Positions 12,428 to 23,432 of a stretch of 64,000 bases of DNA are shown here, one piece after another. Numbering within the stretch: position 1 is the first letter of the stretch; each line of letters opens with the position of its first letter. The stretch is from Rhyzopertha dominica (Eukaryota; Arthropoda; Insecta; Coleoptera; Bostrichidae). A model generated the notes under the pieces. That model was not told where the DNA came from. It was given only the letters and a program-made list of their open reading frames with translations, and ran no database searches. The DNA lies in NCBI GenBank assembly GCA_025024175.1, contig QCXZ01000003.1, positions 36,356,257 to 36,420,256 of the forward strand, read 5' to 3'. The position numbers and the translations under genes are program-made.

Positions 12428-15400
12428 TTAGTTGTCTTGATGCCAAATACGCATCTGATCAGGTGCGCACACGGTTTCAAAAGGAATCGAAGACATCTGA
12501 TGCCCTTCTATGTCACCAACGACAAATCTGTCTTGGTTTAAAACTTCCCTAATTTCATAAGGTCCCTTAAATTTTGGTATNAGTTTCTTATTAAACCCTG
12601 GAGTAACATCTACATTTTTTATTAATACATAATCGCCAACCTTATAATTAGAAATGGGTTTCCTTGTCTTATTATAACTTAACTCATTTTCTTTTTGGAC
12701 TTTCTCTATGTTTTCACTTATGGTTTGCCGTAATTTGACCAAATCTCTATAAGAATCTTGGTTGCAATCTAAATAATATTTTAATGTGTCATTGACTTGT
12801 CCTACTTGATTAACACCAAATAAAGCCATACTGGGAGTTGTGCCTAATGCTCGATGAAATGTGTTGTTTAAAGCAAACTCTACCTCGTCTAATACATCTG
12901 TCCACTTATCTACTTGTTTAGTAATTTTTGATATCATTGGTGTGAGCATTCTGTTTACTCTTTCAATTTGTCCGTTCGCTCTAGGGGTATGTGTTGCAAT
13001 TAAAACATGTTGCACAAAATTTTGATCCATAAATCCTTTAAAAGCATTGCTCGTAAAACTTGTACCTCTGTCTGAAATAAGTCTTTTTGGCTTACTGTAT
13101 GTTCTAAAATAATTTGTTAAATGTTTAATCACTTCACTGGTCTGAGTAGACTTGCATGCATATAATTTTATAAATTTGGTGAATGCATCAACAACGGCTA
13201 AGATATATTTGTATCCATTATTAGTTTTTTCTAATGGACCGTAATGGTCAATGTGAATTGTTTCGAATGGTAATTTGCCCTTATTAATTGAATGCAAAAA
13301 CCCTTCTTTTTTCCCACTATCTGGAGAAAATGCTAAACATTTCAAACACTCACTAATGTATTTTTTAATCTTATCACGCATTTTAGGGAACCAGTAAGTA
13401 CGAGAAATATATTCGTGACATTTGTCTATGCCAATGTGACCTAAATCATCATGACTAGTTTTTAAAACATTTGCTTCCATACTTTCGGGAACATAAAATA
13501 GTAAAGCGTTTTTGTTGGGAACTTTCCGATAAACTAACCCACCTTTTAACTCGAAAAACTTGTCTTCCTTGATTTCCAAGCTGTTTCGTATATCTTTAAT
13601 TGTTGGATCAGTACTCTGTTTTATCGACAAGGTTTGTTCAAAAGTATTAGCTTCTAAAACTAAAATGTTATGTGCTCGACTTAATGCATCAACATGATTC
13701 ATTCGTGAAGCAGGTCGATGTACAATCTCAAAATCGTAGTTTTGGAGAAATAATGCCCATCTGGCTATACGAGGGTTGATGTCTTTTCTGGCCAAAGTTA
13801 ATCTAAAACTGTCACAATCAGTAATTAACTTGAATTTTTTGCCTGCTAAATAAACATGAAATCTTTTAATGGCATTAATAGCGCCCAAACATTCTAACTC
13901 GAAACTATGATAATTTCCTTCTGCTGGTGTGGTGCGTTTGCTGTAATAAGATACAGGTCTGAATTTGCCATCGGTTTGTTTTTGTAAAAGTACGGCACCA
14001 AAACCTAAAGAGCTTGCATCTGTATGTAATTCTGTTTCTAACTCGGGTGAATACACAGCTAGTATCGGAGGAGATGCTAACTTGCTTTTCAATGTTTCAA
14101 ATGCTTGAAATTCTAGTTCATTAAAATGGAATACAGCATTTTTCTTTATCAAATCAAACAATGGTTTAGCAATGGTGGAAAATTGAGGAATAAATCTCCT
14201 AAAATATGAGGCAAGGCCTAAAAAGCGGTGCACATCTTTAGCATTCTTAGGAACAGCATAATTAAGAACTGCATTAACATTTTCTTTGCTTGGTTTTATG
14301 CCTTGACTGTTAATTTTGTACCCTAAGTATGTGATTTCGGAAGATAAAAATGAGCATTTATCTAATCTGAATATCAACTTATTCGAAGCAGCTATCTTGA
14401 AAACTGAACTTAACGTTTCTAAATGATCTTCAATTGTTTCTGTCGCGATCAAAATGTCGTCCAAATACAATAGTATCTTGTCAGAATCAATTAACTCTCT
14501 AAAGACTTCATTGGTATATCTTTGAAATACTCGTGGTGAATTTGCCAGGCCAAATGGCATTCTTAAAAATTCGAATTGTCCCAAAGGCGTAATAAAAGAT
14601 GTGTACTTAATTGAGTTTTCATCCATTCTAACGTGGTAAAACCCGTTTTTCAAATCCAACGTGCTAAAATACTTTTTATTTCTTAAGCGATCTAAATGGT
14701 CATCAATAAGGGGTGTTGGGAAATTGTCTTTCACAGTAATTGAATTTAGTTCACGGTAATCTACGCATAACCTCATATCACCATTTCTTTTCCTAACTAA
14801 AACTATTGGCGAAGCATAAGGAGAATTACTTGGTCTTATAACATTTTCACGAAGGAGTTCATCTAAGACTGATCTCAATTGAATTTTGTCTGCATAAGAA
14901 ATTCGTCGTGGCCTAAAACTGATTGGTTGCTCATGTTTTAAATGTATAGACATTTCAATTTTTGGACTAGTTTGTGGTTGGTGACTTAATTCTTTTGTAT
15001 ACTCACTGTACAGTTGGTGCACTTTGTCAATTGTATCTAACGATAAATCGGGATTTACATTTAGTTCAACATCAAGTTTTGTTTCAGAAAATACATCGAT
15101 ATTCAATATATCCGTGACAGCATCACAAAAAGCTTCTGATCTAACCTCTAAATTGTCAGATTTATCAGGTTTGCAAATCTCAGCTATACTTATCTTCTTG
15201 TCAAAATTAATTCTAACTTTTTCGTTACTCATAAAATCTCTACCTAAAATACATGAAGCTAACATCGTGTCGTCTGGTACTAAATAAAATAGTACATCAA
15301 CAGTAATACCGTTAACAATAACTGCTTGTTTGAAAGTACCTAAAATGTTTAATTTACTGCCATTTATACCTCTGAATGAATGTACAGGAATTAAATCTTG

Positions 15401-16150
15401 CCTAACTAATTCTGATGGAATGTATCTGCTTTTCAGTAAATTAATTGGACTGCCTGTATCTAACAAAGCATCAATAGAATAAGTACATGTTACATTGAAC
15501 TTGTCTGTAACAGTAAAGCTAACGTTTAAAATGTAAGGTTCCGCTATACTTCCCTCAACGATATTAACATCATTTCTGCTGGTTGTTGGAGTCGTGCTGT
15601 CTGCTACTGCAACGGTATTTTCGGGCCTACTCTTGCACTGGTTGACAAAATGTCCATGCTGTCCGCATCTGTAGCAACTTCCCCGTTCTCGCTTGGGCTT
15701 CCTACAATCAGCCAGTCGGTGACCTGCCAAGCCGCAGTTGAAACATTTTGGTTCCTCTGACGATCTTGTCTGTCGACTACCCTGCGTAGTACCCTGCTGT
15801 TCACTTCGATGAAGAGGTTTCTTCGGTGCTGCATTGCTCCTCTCGCTGTAGCCCACGTCGTTTTGCGTAACGTTATTCATTATTCTTAATAATTCTGGTA
15901 AACTCTTGAAGTCCTGCATTCTGGCCTGTGACTGTAATCCTCTGTGTTCGAATCCATCTATGACATACGCAATCATATCCTCTTCACTCAAATTCAGTCT
16001 GTTGCCAAGTTTCAATTTATCATGGTAATAATCACTAAATCTTTCTCGTTGCTTCCACCTCCGTGCTTCAAACCTTTTCATAAGCTGTACCCTCTCCGGA
16101 CGGCTGGTAAAATGTAGTTTCAATTCATGCTTAATTTCTTGCCAAGTCAT
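12428..16150 (-). CDS. pol: Gypsy 1 gag-pol polyprotein (rest of gag, PR, RT, RNase H, IN)
   Basis: 1240 residues in one frame from ATG 16150. Residues 1-100 are capsid-like. Two CCHC zinc knuckles lie at about 136-149 and 159-172 and mark nucleocapsid. The protease active site D-T-G-S is at 231-234. The reverse transcriptase follows (L-R-M-P-F-G-L, then Y-L-D-D-I-L-I-A at about 560), then RNase H (T-D-A-S-S and T-D-C-D), an integrase HHCC zinc-binding region, and the core with D (H-I-D-H-Y-G-P), D (S-D-R-G-T) and E (G-Q-I-E-R-V-N). The C-terminal part reads V-G-D-Y-V-L-I-K, a usual integrase tail. All catalytic motifs are intact; one codon near the end contains an N. It is probably still able to supply enzymes apart from the gag stop. 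Confidence 0.95.
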   Translation of the reverse strand: MTWQEIKHELKLHFTSRPERVQLMKRFEARRWKQRERFSDYYHDKLKLGNRLNLSEEDMIAYVIDGFEHRGLQSQARMQDFKSLPELLRIMNNVTQNDVGYSERSNAAPKKPLHRSEQQGTTQGSRQTRSSEEPKCFNCGLAGHRLADCRKPKRERGSCYRCGQHGHFVNQCKSRPENTVAVADSTTPTTSRNDVNIVEGSIAEPYILNVSFTVTDKFNVTCTYSIDALLDTGSPINLLKSRYIPSELVRQDLIPVHSFRGINGSKLNILGTFKQAVIVNGITVDVLFYLVPDDTMLASCILGRDFMSNEKVRINFDKKISIAEICKPDKSDNLEVRSEAFCDAVTDILNIDVFSETKLDVELNVNPDLSLDTIDKVHQLYSEYTKELSHQPQTSPKIEMSIHLKHEQPISFRPRRISYADKIQLRSVLDELLRENVIRPSNSPYASPIVLVRKRNGDMRLCVDYRELNSITVKDNFPTPLIDDHLDRLRNKKYFSTLDLKNGFYHVRMDENSIKYTSFITPLGQFEFLRMPFGLANSPRVFQRYTNEVFRELIDSDKILLYLDDILIATETIEDHLETLSSVFKIAASNKLIFRLDKCSFLSSEITYLGYKINSQGIKPSKENVNAVLNYAVPKNAKDVHRFLGLASYFRRFIPQFSTIAKPLFDLIKKNAVFHFNELEFQAFETLKSKLASPPILAVYSPELETELHTDASSLGFGAVLLQKQTDGKFRPVSYYSKRTTPAEGNYHSFELECLGAINAIKRFHVYLAGKKFKLITDCDSFRLTLARKDINPRIARWALFLQNYDFEIVHRPASRMNHVDALSRAHNILVLEANTFEQTLSIKQSTDPTIKDIRNSLEIKEDKFFELKGGLVYRKVPNKNALLFYVPESMEANVLKTSHDDLGHIGIDKCHEYISRTYWFPKMRDKIKKYISECLKCLAFSPDSGKKEGFLHSINKGKLPFETIHIDHYGPLEKTNNGYKYILAVVDAFTKFIKLYACKSTQTSEVIKHLTNYFRTYSKPKRLISDRGTSFTSNAFKGFMDQNFVQHVLIATHTPRANGQIERVNRMLTPMISKITKQVDKWTDVLDEVEFALNNTFHRALGTTPSMALFGVNQVGQVNDTLKYYLDCNQDSYRDLVKLRQTISENIEKVQKENELSYNKTRKPISNYKVGDYVLIKNVDVTPGFNKKXIPKFKGPYEIREVLNQDRFVVGDIEGHQMSSIPFETVCAPDQMRIWHQDN

Positions 16151-16183
16151 TGTAACGTGCTCAACTTTCGAATGGTACCAGTC

Positions 16184-16528
16184 TCATGCTGTACCTGTCA
16201 TTTTTCCTACTACGAGTAAGTGCAATATTTTGTCGTCCACCTGGTATGCTGTTTGGACAGCGTCCACCCTTTTGAGCCATGTGTCAGCGTCAACGTCTTC
16301 TGTTACCCCAGTAAATTCTGGTATAAGCTCTGCTAATTGTTTGTTGGTGTATGCAACTTCAGGGGGGCTCCGTGTCACTCCTTCCACAGCCTCAGCTCTT
16401 TTGTATGCTAAAATAGCCCTTACAGTTTGTTGAATAACATCATCTACGGTCACTGATGGATTTTCTGCTTCAGCTTCACTCTCCTGTTCCTGTGGCTGGA
16501 CACCAGTTGCGGGTGTTCTGTTCGCCAT
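16184..16528 (-). CDS. gag: Gypsy 1 gag, N-terminal part (ends at in-frame TGA)
   Basis: The frame starts at ATG 16528 (M-A-N-R-T-P); an upstream GTG at 16567 extends it, but the ATG is the likelier start. It encodes about 114 residues, acidic and Gln/Glu-rich at first, then a capsid-like stretch. The TGA at 16184-16186 is in the same frame as the downstream gag-pol ORF (16150-12428), and no frameshift separates them. The codon at that place would fit CGA (Arg) by a single C-to-T change. Either this copy has one nonsense mutation or the element uses readthrough; the former is likelier. Confidence 0.8.
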   Translation of the reverse strand: MANRTPATGVQPQEQESEAEAENPSVTVDDVIQQTVRAILAYKRAEAVEGVTRSPPEVAYTNKQLAELIPEFTGVTEDVDADTWLKRVDAVQTAYQVDDKILHLLVVGKMTGTA

Positions 16529-16619
16529 CGTCGTAAACTTGGTTGCCAAAACGTGGTTTCCAAACACTTTTTCAAATCTTCAATAATCCGTCGAATCCTC
16601 TCATCCCACTTCTGAAAAC

Positions 16620-16861
16620 TGTGGGGGATGTCCGAGCGGAGGGCATTTAAACGTCTGGATGGTGTATATATTTATTATTAGTAAAAATATCAACTTTTCA
16701 AATAAAACAGTTGGCTTCGTAAAAATTATATCGCCGCGATCTTTTTTAACCTCTAACCACTGTAATCTCTAATACCAACTTAACTCCTTAGTCCCAGTCC
16801 CAACTGCCACTGCACCTAACATCACACAGTTTACGCGCGTAATTTGAAATTTCTGCCTACA
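16620..16861 (-). repeat. 5' LTR of gypsy element 1
   Basis: 242 bp direct repeat of 11935-12176. It should hold the element promoter for minus-strand transcription. ATGT follows at 16862. Confidence 0.95.
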
Positions 16862-16865
16862 ATGT

Positions 16866-18701
16866 ATACAGTAATGCTGCCCGAATATTTAAACAGGGGT
16901 ACTAACAAGTAATTTTATCCTTGTACATTATGTCTACCTTTTCAAACTAAGAAGAGCATCAACGATAAAAAGACGCAAAATTAATACATGCTGCATTGTT
17001 TAGGAATCAGATATAATATTTTTTTTCTCCATGCTTTTAGTGGGTGGAATACCACTATAGCATCTATTGGGCAGGAAATGTGGAATTAATCGCAATATTA
17101 GGGAATATACATACAACTAAGAATACACTAAATTTTATCTCATTATTTCTGTTAGATGCTACTCAACAAGTATTTAGACCTCATTATCAAGTATTATATC
17201 CCAGTAATATTACCACTTGAAGCCCATGAACAGGAAGTCTAGTTGTTATTTATAGCTAATTATAACTAAAGGTTTATCAAACACGATTTGCTGAAAATAC
17301 TGACATGGTACTCAAACAACTGTAATTACAGAAGGTTACATTTTGATGTTCTGCATTTCGTTCAAAATGTCATCAACATACTAAAGTTTGCATTGACACA
17401 GTGGGAAGTTGATCAGCCTGGTTGTAGTGCTTTAGGAACAGTAGAACTTCATACTTCTAACGACAAAAGTAAGGAGAAAAGTACTCGTAGTATGGTGGTT
17501 CACCCAAATTAAAAATGAATCAATTAACCTAGGTCTTATAAGTAAAAAATTCAGTTTTGCAACAGAATGTGATTAGAAAGTTTTAGCTGAATTTCAAAAA
17601 TAATTCTCAAATGATAGAGGAAATGTCGTTTATAATGTTTTAGTTTCAAGTTAGCGTTCATTTACATTAATTTGAGTATACTTTTAACTAAGTAACTAAG
17701 CAAGTGTGCCCACATTTCATTTATATATAATGAAACTAGAATATCGAAAATAAAAATTATTTTGGGATTGGATTGCACTGGATAGTTTTTGCAGAATATT
17801 AAACAAGAGAAGAAATTTAATGGTTTATGGTGAGTTATGCTAAGAAAAATAAAATCATTTAGACATTATTTTTACATTAAAAATTACTTCCAGGTAACCA
17901 ACAATGCTCCTAGAATGATTTTTTTAAACTTGATATTATTTTCCTTGCTAAATATTTGTAACGCTAGAGCTGAATGACATAATATTGAGCATCCGCATAC
18001 AATATGAGGAACATATCGACAGCACCCATTTATCTCCATTTGTTAGAAAATGTGATTGAAGAATTTTTGACTTTTAAACTTGAAATAAACCCCGAAAATT
18101 TTATAAGTGACCTAAGCGCATCAGGAGCAATCTTCAAATTAATTCAAATCAATATAATGATTGTTAAATATTGGAATCTGCACATACAAAATTTCCATAC
18201 CAGAATACAGTACAACACAATCAATGATTTAATATATGTATATTGATCCACATCAAAATATGAATTTGTAACTAATGCTTTACATATCTAAATGTACTGA
18301 TATGCAACATTAAATGTTTCAATATATGATACAGTAAATCATAGTTGTACACTTACCGAAAGCGTTGTTAAGGTTAGCAAGGCCGATTCCAATACTTATA
18401 TTCCAGCATGTCTCAAATAGGTATTAGACGAGCAGGTGATTTGATTCCAATCAGCTAATTGTATTGTTGTTTTGCCAAGATTGTCTACCTATACCTATAC
18501 CTATACTCTGTACCAGCTATCTGTTATGAACAATCTAGGTAGATTGTATAAAGCAGCACCCTATCTACATATTTTGAATGACCTACATATTGTGACAATC
18601 TTAGCACAAGTGAAAAATATTTTTTGCTAGGCAAAACTGTATTTCCTTTTAGTTTTACATAAAAATATATTATAGCTTCTTATTCGTCCTGTTATGAGTT
18701 T
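16866..18701. other. Intron 2 sequence, unassigned
   Basis: No gene is supportable. (TACCTA)n-like microrepeats occur at 18485-18507. On the minus strand 18357 is followed by a strong GTAAGT donor-like string, but no exon compatible with the receptor frame could be built. Confidence 0.4.
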
Positions 18702-19852
18702 TAATCAATTTTATCGATTTTGCAGGACTGGGACCAAAAAAGACGAGTCACATTTCCTTTTTGTCAACAAATTCCATACAAAGATTTTAGAAGAAGTGTA
18801 CAGGATTCTAGAAAATAATAATTATCCTTAAAGTTTTATAGAAAAATGTAAAATTGAATACCTTTAACGTCAAGAAACACATCTATCTAGAGAGAAGACA
18901 ATAGGAATAGAATCTTTGCCAAAATGCCTTACGTCCACATAGTATCAGAAAAGTTGAAGTCCATTTTTAAAGATCATGTCAATTAGCGTTTTACACAGTC
19001 AATAATATAAAGAAAAGCATATATTCGAGGTTGAAAGACAAGGATAAAAGGAAAATGCTGACTTATATGTGGTATATAGTATACCATGCCAAAATTGTGA
19101 ACTTAAAACTTAAACTTTCAGAGCTACTTCTGAGGAAGACACTGACATGAGTGTCGAAACGTCAAGGTCTAATAACCAACGTGGGAACCAGCCCGGAAAA
19201 CAACAAGTCAACTTAAATACATCGGCCAAAATTCACAACTTTTAAAAAAACGAATTGCCCAACATGAATATAGTTGTAATATAACACAAATCAACAGAAA
19301 AGAGAAAACGGCCTTAGCAGAACACCACCATAAAGAAGGGCACCACCTGAATTTCAAGGAAGTCACCGTTATCAACTATTAACCAATTAAAATAAAAAGA
19401 GAACTAAGTGAAATGATACACATAACAAAAAATAACACCATCAATTTTAAAACAGACGTAAACAATTTAAACAGAATTTATTCAAATATAATAGAGAAAA
19501 TTAAAGTAAAGAAATAATATATTTATATATAAAAAATAATGAGAATAATAATAATAAAAAGAGAGTGGTTTTTAATAAATTTAATTTTATTTTAAATATT
19601 AATTTTAATGCAATTTATTAATTAGACTAGGAGTATAATGAGTTGCCTACCCTTGTACTTGCCGAATGTCAATAATTGTAATATATGTATGTGTTGTGTA
19701 AAAAGGTGTTATCATTTCTGTAAGTAAAATATTCTTTATTATTGTGCTAGTTGTAAATATTGTATTTTAGCTCTGTCTTGAAAAAACTGACAAAAAGGAA
19801 ACGTGACTCGTCTTTTTTGGTCCCATTCCTGCAATCCCGATAAAATTGATTA
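18702..19852. mobile_element. Foldback element with a hammerhead-like motif
   Basis: A 65 bp inverted repeat (18702-18766 against 19788-19852) shares TTTTTTGGTCCCA-type arms with few mismatches. The interior has no intact ORF but holds a hammerhead-like core at 19130-19159. Hammerhead motifs are reported in Penelope-like retroelements and in some small retroposons, so this may be a non-autonomous relative. No target duplication was identified. Confidence 0.5.
19130..19175 (+). ncRNA. Hammerhead ribozyme-like motif (probably degraded)
   Basis: CTGAGGA (19130-19136) fits the CUGANGA core. GACACT (19138-19143) pairs perfectly with AGTGTC (19150-19155) as stem II, and GAAA follows at 19156-19159, then ACGT, which can pair with ACGT about 20 bases on as stem III. 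The base at the cleavage position appears to be G, where active ribozymes need A, C or U, so self-cleavage is doubtful. Confidence 0.35.
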
Positions 19853-20070
19853 TAAAAATATATTTTTGTTTTTGAAAGTCAATTACATATATGAACTCAA
19901 TAATGTATACACTCTGCAATTAAGTAGTAAGAGTAACACAGTAAGCCTATCAGTACCAAAATTTTGCTGTTTGTAAAAAATGATCAGTTGTTNTCCATGG
20001 ATAATTAGATACAACTTTTCATAAGTTGTAATTGAGAAGATAATTACATTTTGAAGAATTTTTTTCTTAC

Positions 20071-20256
20071 CCAAAGGTGGATCTGCAGGATGTATTTCTC
20101 CTTGTTCATCAGAATCTTGAGAATTTTTGTCATCTAGGCGTATAGCACCACGTGTGGACAACAGAACTATAGAAAGAACCATTACAGATATGACTAGACT
20201 GGCAAGTATGACTATAAATATCCGTCGTTTTGAAAAGTGGGTCCACCATTTGAGAT
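20071..20256 (-). CDS. PGRP-LC: PGRP-LC-like exon 2: transmembrane segment
   Basis: This 62-codon exon has a TTTTTTAG acceptor and a GTAAGA donor and is phase 1 at both ends, so it joins exons 1 and 3 in frame. It encodes residues 124-185. Basic residues K133-R134-R135 are followed by an uninterrupted hydrophobic helix at about 136-156 (I, V, L, M rich), then R159 and an acidic, Asp/Ser/Glu-rich stalk up to the PGRP domain. The positive charges on the N-terminal side of the helix predict an N-in, C-out topology, placing the RHIM-like motif inside the cell and the PGRP domain outside. As the exon is symmetrical in phase, skipping it would leave the frame intact and give a soluble cytosolic form. 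That is an inference. Confidence 0.85.
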
Positions 20257-20351
20257 CTAAAAAACAAAAATAAAAGGAATCAAAAACCTTTAAAGTTATT
20301 AACTTCACAAATAACTCCTAGTTAAGTAATATATTTGTGTATGTGTACACG

Positions 20352-21110
20352 CAGTGGCGGCTGGTGAGGGAGGGCTGCGGGGCGCCGCCCTCCCTACGCA
20401 AATGACTAGGTACATCAACTTCAATTAAATTAAAACATTTATTTACATTTACATCTAATGATCTAATATACCAATTATTAGTTATTACCCATAGGTATTT
20501 AATTTACAATCTTATGTAGATTTGTGTTCAGCGCCTGCACTGCGGGAATTCAATGTTCTGTGGCCAATGCGATGAAAATGGCATGCGTCGACACGCGATT
20601 CTAAGTGGAGACACGAGCGCGCATTACTGAAATAATGCACCCGAACGTGAACGAACGGTTGCTAAGCGTACGTACGGGTGTTTTGTTTGTGGAAAATTGT
20701 GTTCAAGACAAAAAATGAGGGTGTGTGATTTAATTAAATTAAACTTCAGTTCTCTGAGTTTGGCGGACAAAGTAAACATTAAGGGAAACAAAACGCCCTG
20801 TGCCTGTATTAAATTTAAATCAAGTACAACCCAGTTACCAAAATTCGAAACGGATGTACCAGAAAGTTTGATGCAAATGTTTATGAAGACTTCATGGTTG
20901 CGCGGATGGGAAGTGACAAATGCGTTTTTTTTAACGTGCATCAAAATGGAATTGCGATTTAGTATCCTTTATTGCTACAGTTTGGGTGTAATAAAGAAGG
21001 GTACTTATTATTTTTTGGTTTTTAGTACATTTATCTTAAACATTGCAATGTATGTTTAACATAAAACCGTTTAACTTAAAAAGTTTTTTTACTTATTTTT
21101 TTTCAAATGT
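20352..21110 (+). pseudogene. hAT transposon 5' end with TTF-type zinc-finger remnant
   Basis: 20352 begins CAGTGGCGGCTGG, a typical hAT/ZMYM-type terminal sequence. From about 20705 the plus strand encodes F-S-S-L-S-L-A-D-K-V, T-S-W-L-R-G-W-E-V-T-N-A and further text that match the N-terminal TTF-type zinc finger of ZMYM1-like hAT transposases. Expected Cys residues of the finger are partly lost and the frame ends at 21057. The dimerisation/DDE part is missing and no right-hand end could be fixed. It is a dead 5' fragment near the start of receptor intron 1. Confidence 0.55.
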
Positions 21111-21926
21111 TATTTTTAGTTTGTCGACGAATTTTTGGAGTACTAACCAGACACAATTGCTGGCACTGGGAAGTAAGTGAATCCCTTAAGTGTACCCGAA
21201 TTTTGCAACACTCGGTAATTTTAATTGTGTTATTTGGTTTCCTGTCCTATAATTTGTTTCGAAGGCTGTTAATAAGATGCAGCGTTACTAATAAGAAAAC
21301 AGAGATTATGAACATTTCACAACGTTCAAGGACCATGTTATAAGCCATTTCTTCCGTAAGCCCTACATCGTTCAAAATATTTTTTGCAGATTATTGAGCT
21401 GCATATTCTAAAAATATTTTCAAACGTAGAAGGATACCGCAGACGTATACTAGCTTTGTTTTGATAATTTTTAATGAAACGCCCTGTATACTACATTTTG
21501 GTTACTTATTGAATTGTTTAATAGGTACTTGCATTTTGCGGCGTTTTAACATTATCTGCCATTTTGTGGGAAATATGACTTTTGCAATGCTTAAGAGAAT
21601 CGAGGATATCTCCGAAGCCAAACGAGATAGAACGTTGCAATTTTCACCATCTGCAAAAGGAAAGCAACTTGAATAACCTGATTTTTTATTAGGACGCGCT
21701 AAAATTCTTTCTCCGGGTTTAGATGCGGAATTAAATTCCTTTTGCGATTTTTAACGTGCTTTTTTCTAATAAAGCAACGTTTCATCATAATTGATTTGCT
21801 AACATGCACAATTTTCACTGTTATAAGACCGACATCAAAACAACAGCGTCCTGACCTGTGTTTTCGATGGCCAAAAGTTACTTGCAATTCTTGAGAGAAG
21901 AGTTTGATCTTTTAATATATATTATA
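21111..21926. other. Unassigned, possibly the interior of the same hAT remnant
   Basis: Plus-strand fragments such as the one near 21120-21180 could be decayed hAT coding sequence, but no clear motif remains. Confidence 0.3.
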
Positions 21927-22619
21927 CAGGGTTTCTATAAATGAATCATGCCTGCAGGATGCTTATGGAAATTATCGATTAAATCAGTTTGCCGCCTCTC
22001 AGGAAAGTGAACACAACTATAGCTTTGACGTATACTTGTTATCTGTCGATTATTGAATTATTTGATATATTTTAAAATGAGAAAACGCGTGGGAGTGTGC
22101 ATTTTCAACATATTCTGTAGTATTAGGTAGGATAATCAACTTTAGGGCTGCTGTGGGGTGACACGGTTTCTCATAAATTTTAGGTTATGTATTGTACTTG
22201 TGAGGTTATGGCTACAGTAAGCCTGTTAAATAAAAGTACTATGATGGACTGAGATTTTTTTAGCCTGCCACAATTGTAAAATTCACAAACTAAGTGGTAG
22301 TAACGTTAGCTGCACTACACAAAGCTTCTACAGTGCAACACTGCAAGTGTAGACTGTACAGGTTACCACAAGCCTACTACAACAATAATTACTATTTCTT
22401 ACATTTGAAAGCAAAACTGAACTGTAAATTGCTGGAATATCTTTATAAAGCCATCAATTTCGTGACTGTAACTGATCCGCAACCTTCAGTACTATCGTGC
22501 TCATTGATGTTGAGTGATCGCCGTGCTTATTGTAGCTCGACAGCAGTTACAAAAAGGCGGCACAAAGAATTCAGAAATCAACGCCGCTCGTGTAGGTTGA
22601 ATCATTTATAGAAACCCTG
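21927..22619. mobile_element. MITE with 28 bp-class terminal inverted repeats, TA duplication
   Basis: The ends CAGGGTTTCTATAAATGA and TCATTTATAGAAACCCTG are inverted and flanked by TA (21925-21926, 22620-22621). It is 693 bp with no transposase motif, so non-autonomous. CAGGG ends with a TA duplication suggest the Tc1/mariner group. Confidence 0.85.
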
Positions 22620-22633
22620 TATTAGCGATACTG

Positions 22634-22920
22634 ATGCGAGTAATGCGGTTTAAACATGATGGATACAAGTGGATGGGTTGTGGGAGGTCTGTTCATGGCC
22701 CGGCTAGATCACCGGAATTAACAAAACTCGATTTCCTTTTGTGGAGATACGTAAAATTAGAAGCTTATATCACTCCCCTATCTGGTCAGAATAATATAAA
22801 AAAAGATTTTGTGCAACATTCCAGGAAGGTATACTAGTTTTCGTAGCTAATAACCTACTTCACAAGTTTAAGAGAAGGTTCAATGCACATTTACAAAATA
22901 TCCGTATTATCTTCAATCTG
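22634..22920 (+). pseudogene. Mariner-type transposase C-terminal remnant
   Basis: Plus-strand translation gives W-M-G-C-G-R-S-V-H-G, P-A-R-S-P-E-L-T-K-L-D-F and L-L-W-R-Y-V-K. This is the block around the third catalytic acidic residue of mariner transposases of the DUF4817 group (family: P-x-R-S-P-D-L-x-P-L-D-F, with L-W-G-Y-V-K). The catalytic Asp is Glu here. The frame ends at 22837 and weak similarity goes on to about 22920. Upstream parts are absent. Confidence 0.7.
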
Positions 22921-23432
22921 GGATATGCCAATGAATAACTCGTGAAAGGATCAGGTTTGGTGCATTTGAATGTCAGGAGTGACTTTTCGGCAAATGTGTT
23001 TTTGTATATTTTTCACGGTCGTGTAAATAGTAGCCAGTTTACAGAGTTTGCTATAACTTTTAGAGATCCTGCTGTGTCTACAATAGTACCTACCCTATTC
23101 TGGTTGCATATGTAGTACATACCTACTGTTAAATCAAATATAGAATATAGGCATTTTTCTCCTCTGTTAACAATGTGTTGTTTCTATAATAAGTACCGCA
23201 ATGTACTTGGTACCTATATACAGTCAGTGTAACCTTTTGCGGGGCCACGTTAAAAAATGACGCTTGGTCTTTTACTGAGATACCCATTTATATTCGTGAC
23301 AGATTACGATGATCTACTACATACGACACTTATCGACATAGATTAACTGTTTTTCACTTTTTAAAATACCGTTTAAAATAGCGTTCTCCCATAATCGACT
23401 CCAACTCGATCAATAACTAATATTAATATTAT
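22921..23432. other. Intron 1 sequence, unassigned
   Basis: No supportable feature. Confidence 0.4.

Larger units (their letters stand above)
11935..16861 (-). mobile_element. Ty3/gypsy LTR retrotransposon, nearly intact
   Basis: The element is 4927 bp with two 242 bp LTRs that read as identical, TG...CA ends, and a 4 bp target duplication ATGT (11931-11934 and 16862-16865). Coding order on the minus strand is gag, protease, reverse transcriptase, RNase H, integrase, which defines Ty3/gypsy. No env-like frame is present. After the 5' LTR (right-hand copy) there is a TCAGAAGTGGGAT string resembling the 3' part of a tRNA-Leu primer-binding site, with an offset from the LTR. Identical LTRs imply a recent insertion into intron 2 of the receptor gene, in the same orientation as the gene. 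One in-frame TGA interrupts gag, and there is one N codon near the C terminus of pol. Confidence 0.95.

Noticed and set aside
17288..17512. 74-codon plus-strand ORF in intron 2
   Set aside because: No similarity or motif seen; isolated in AT-rich intron.
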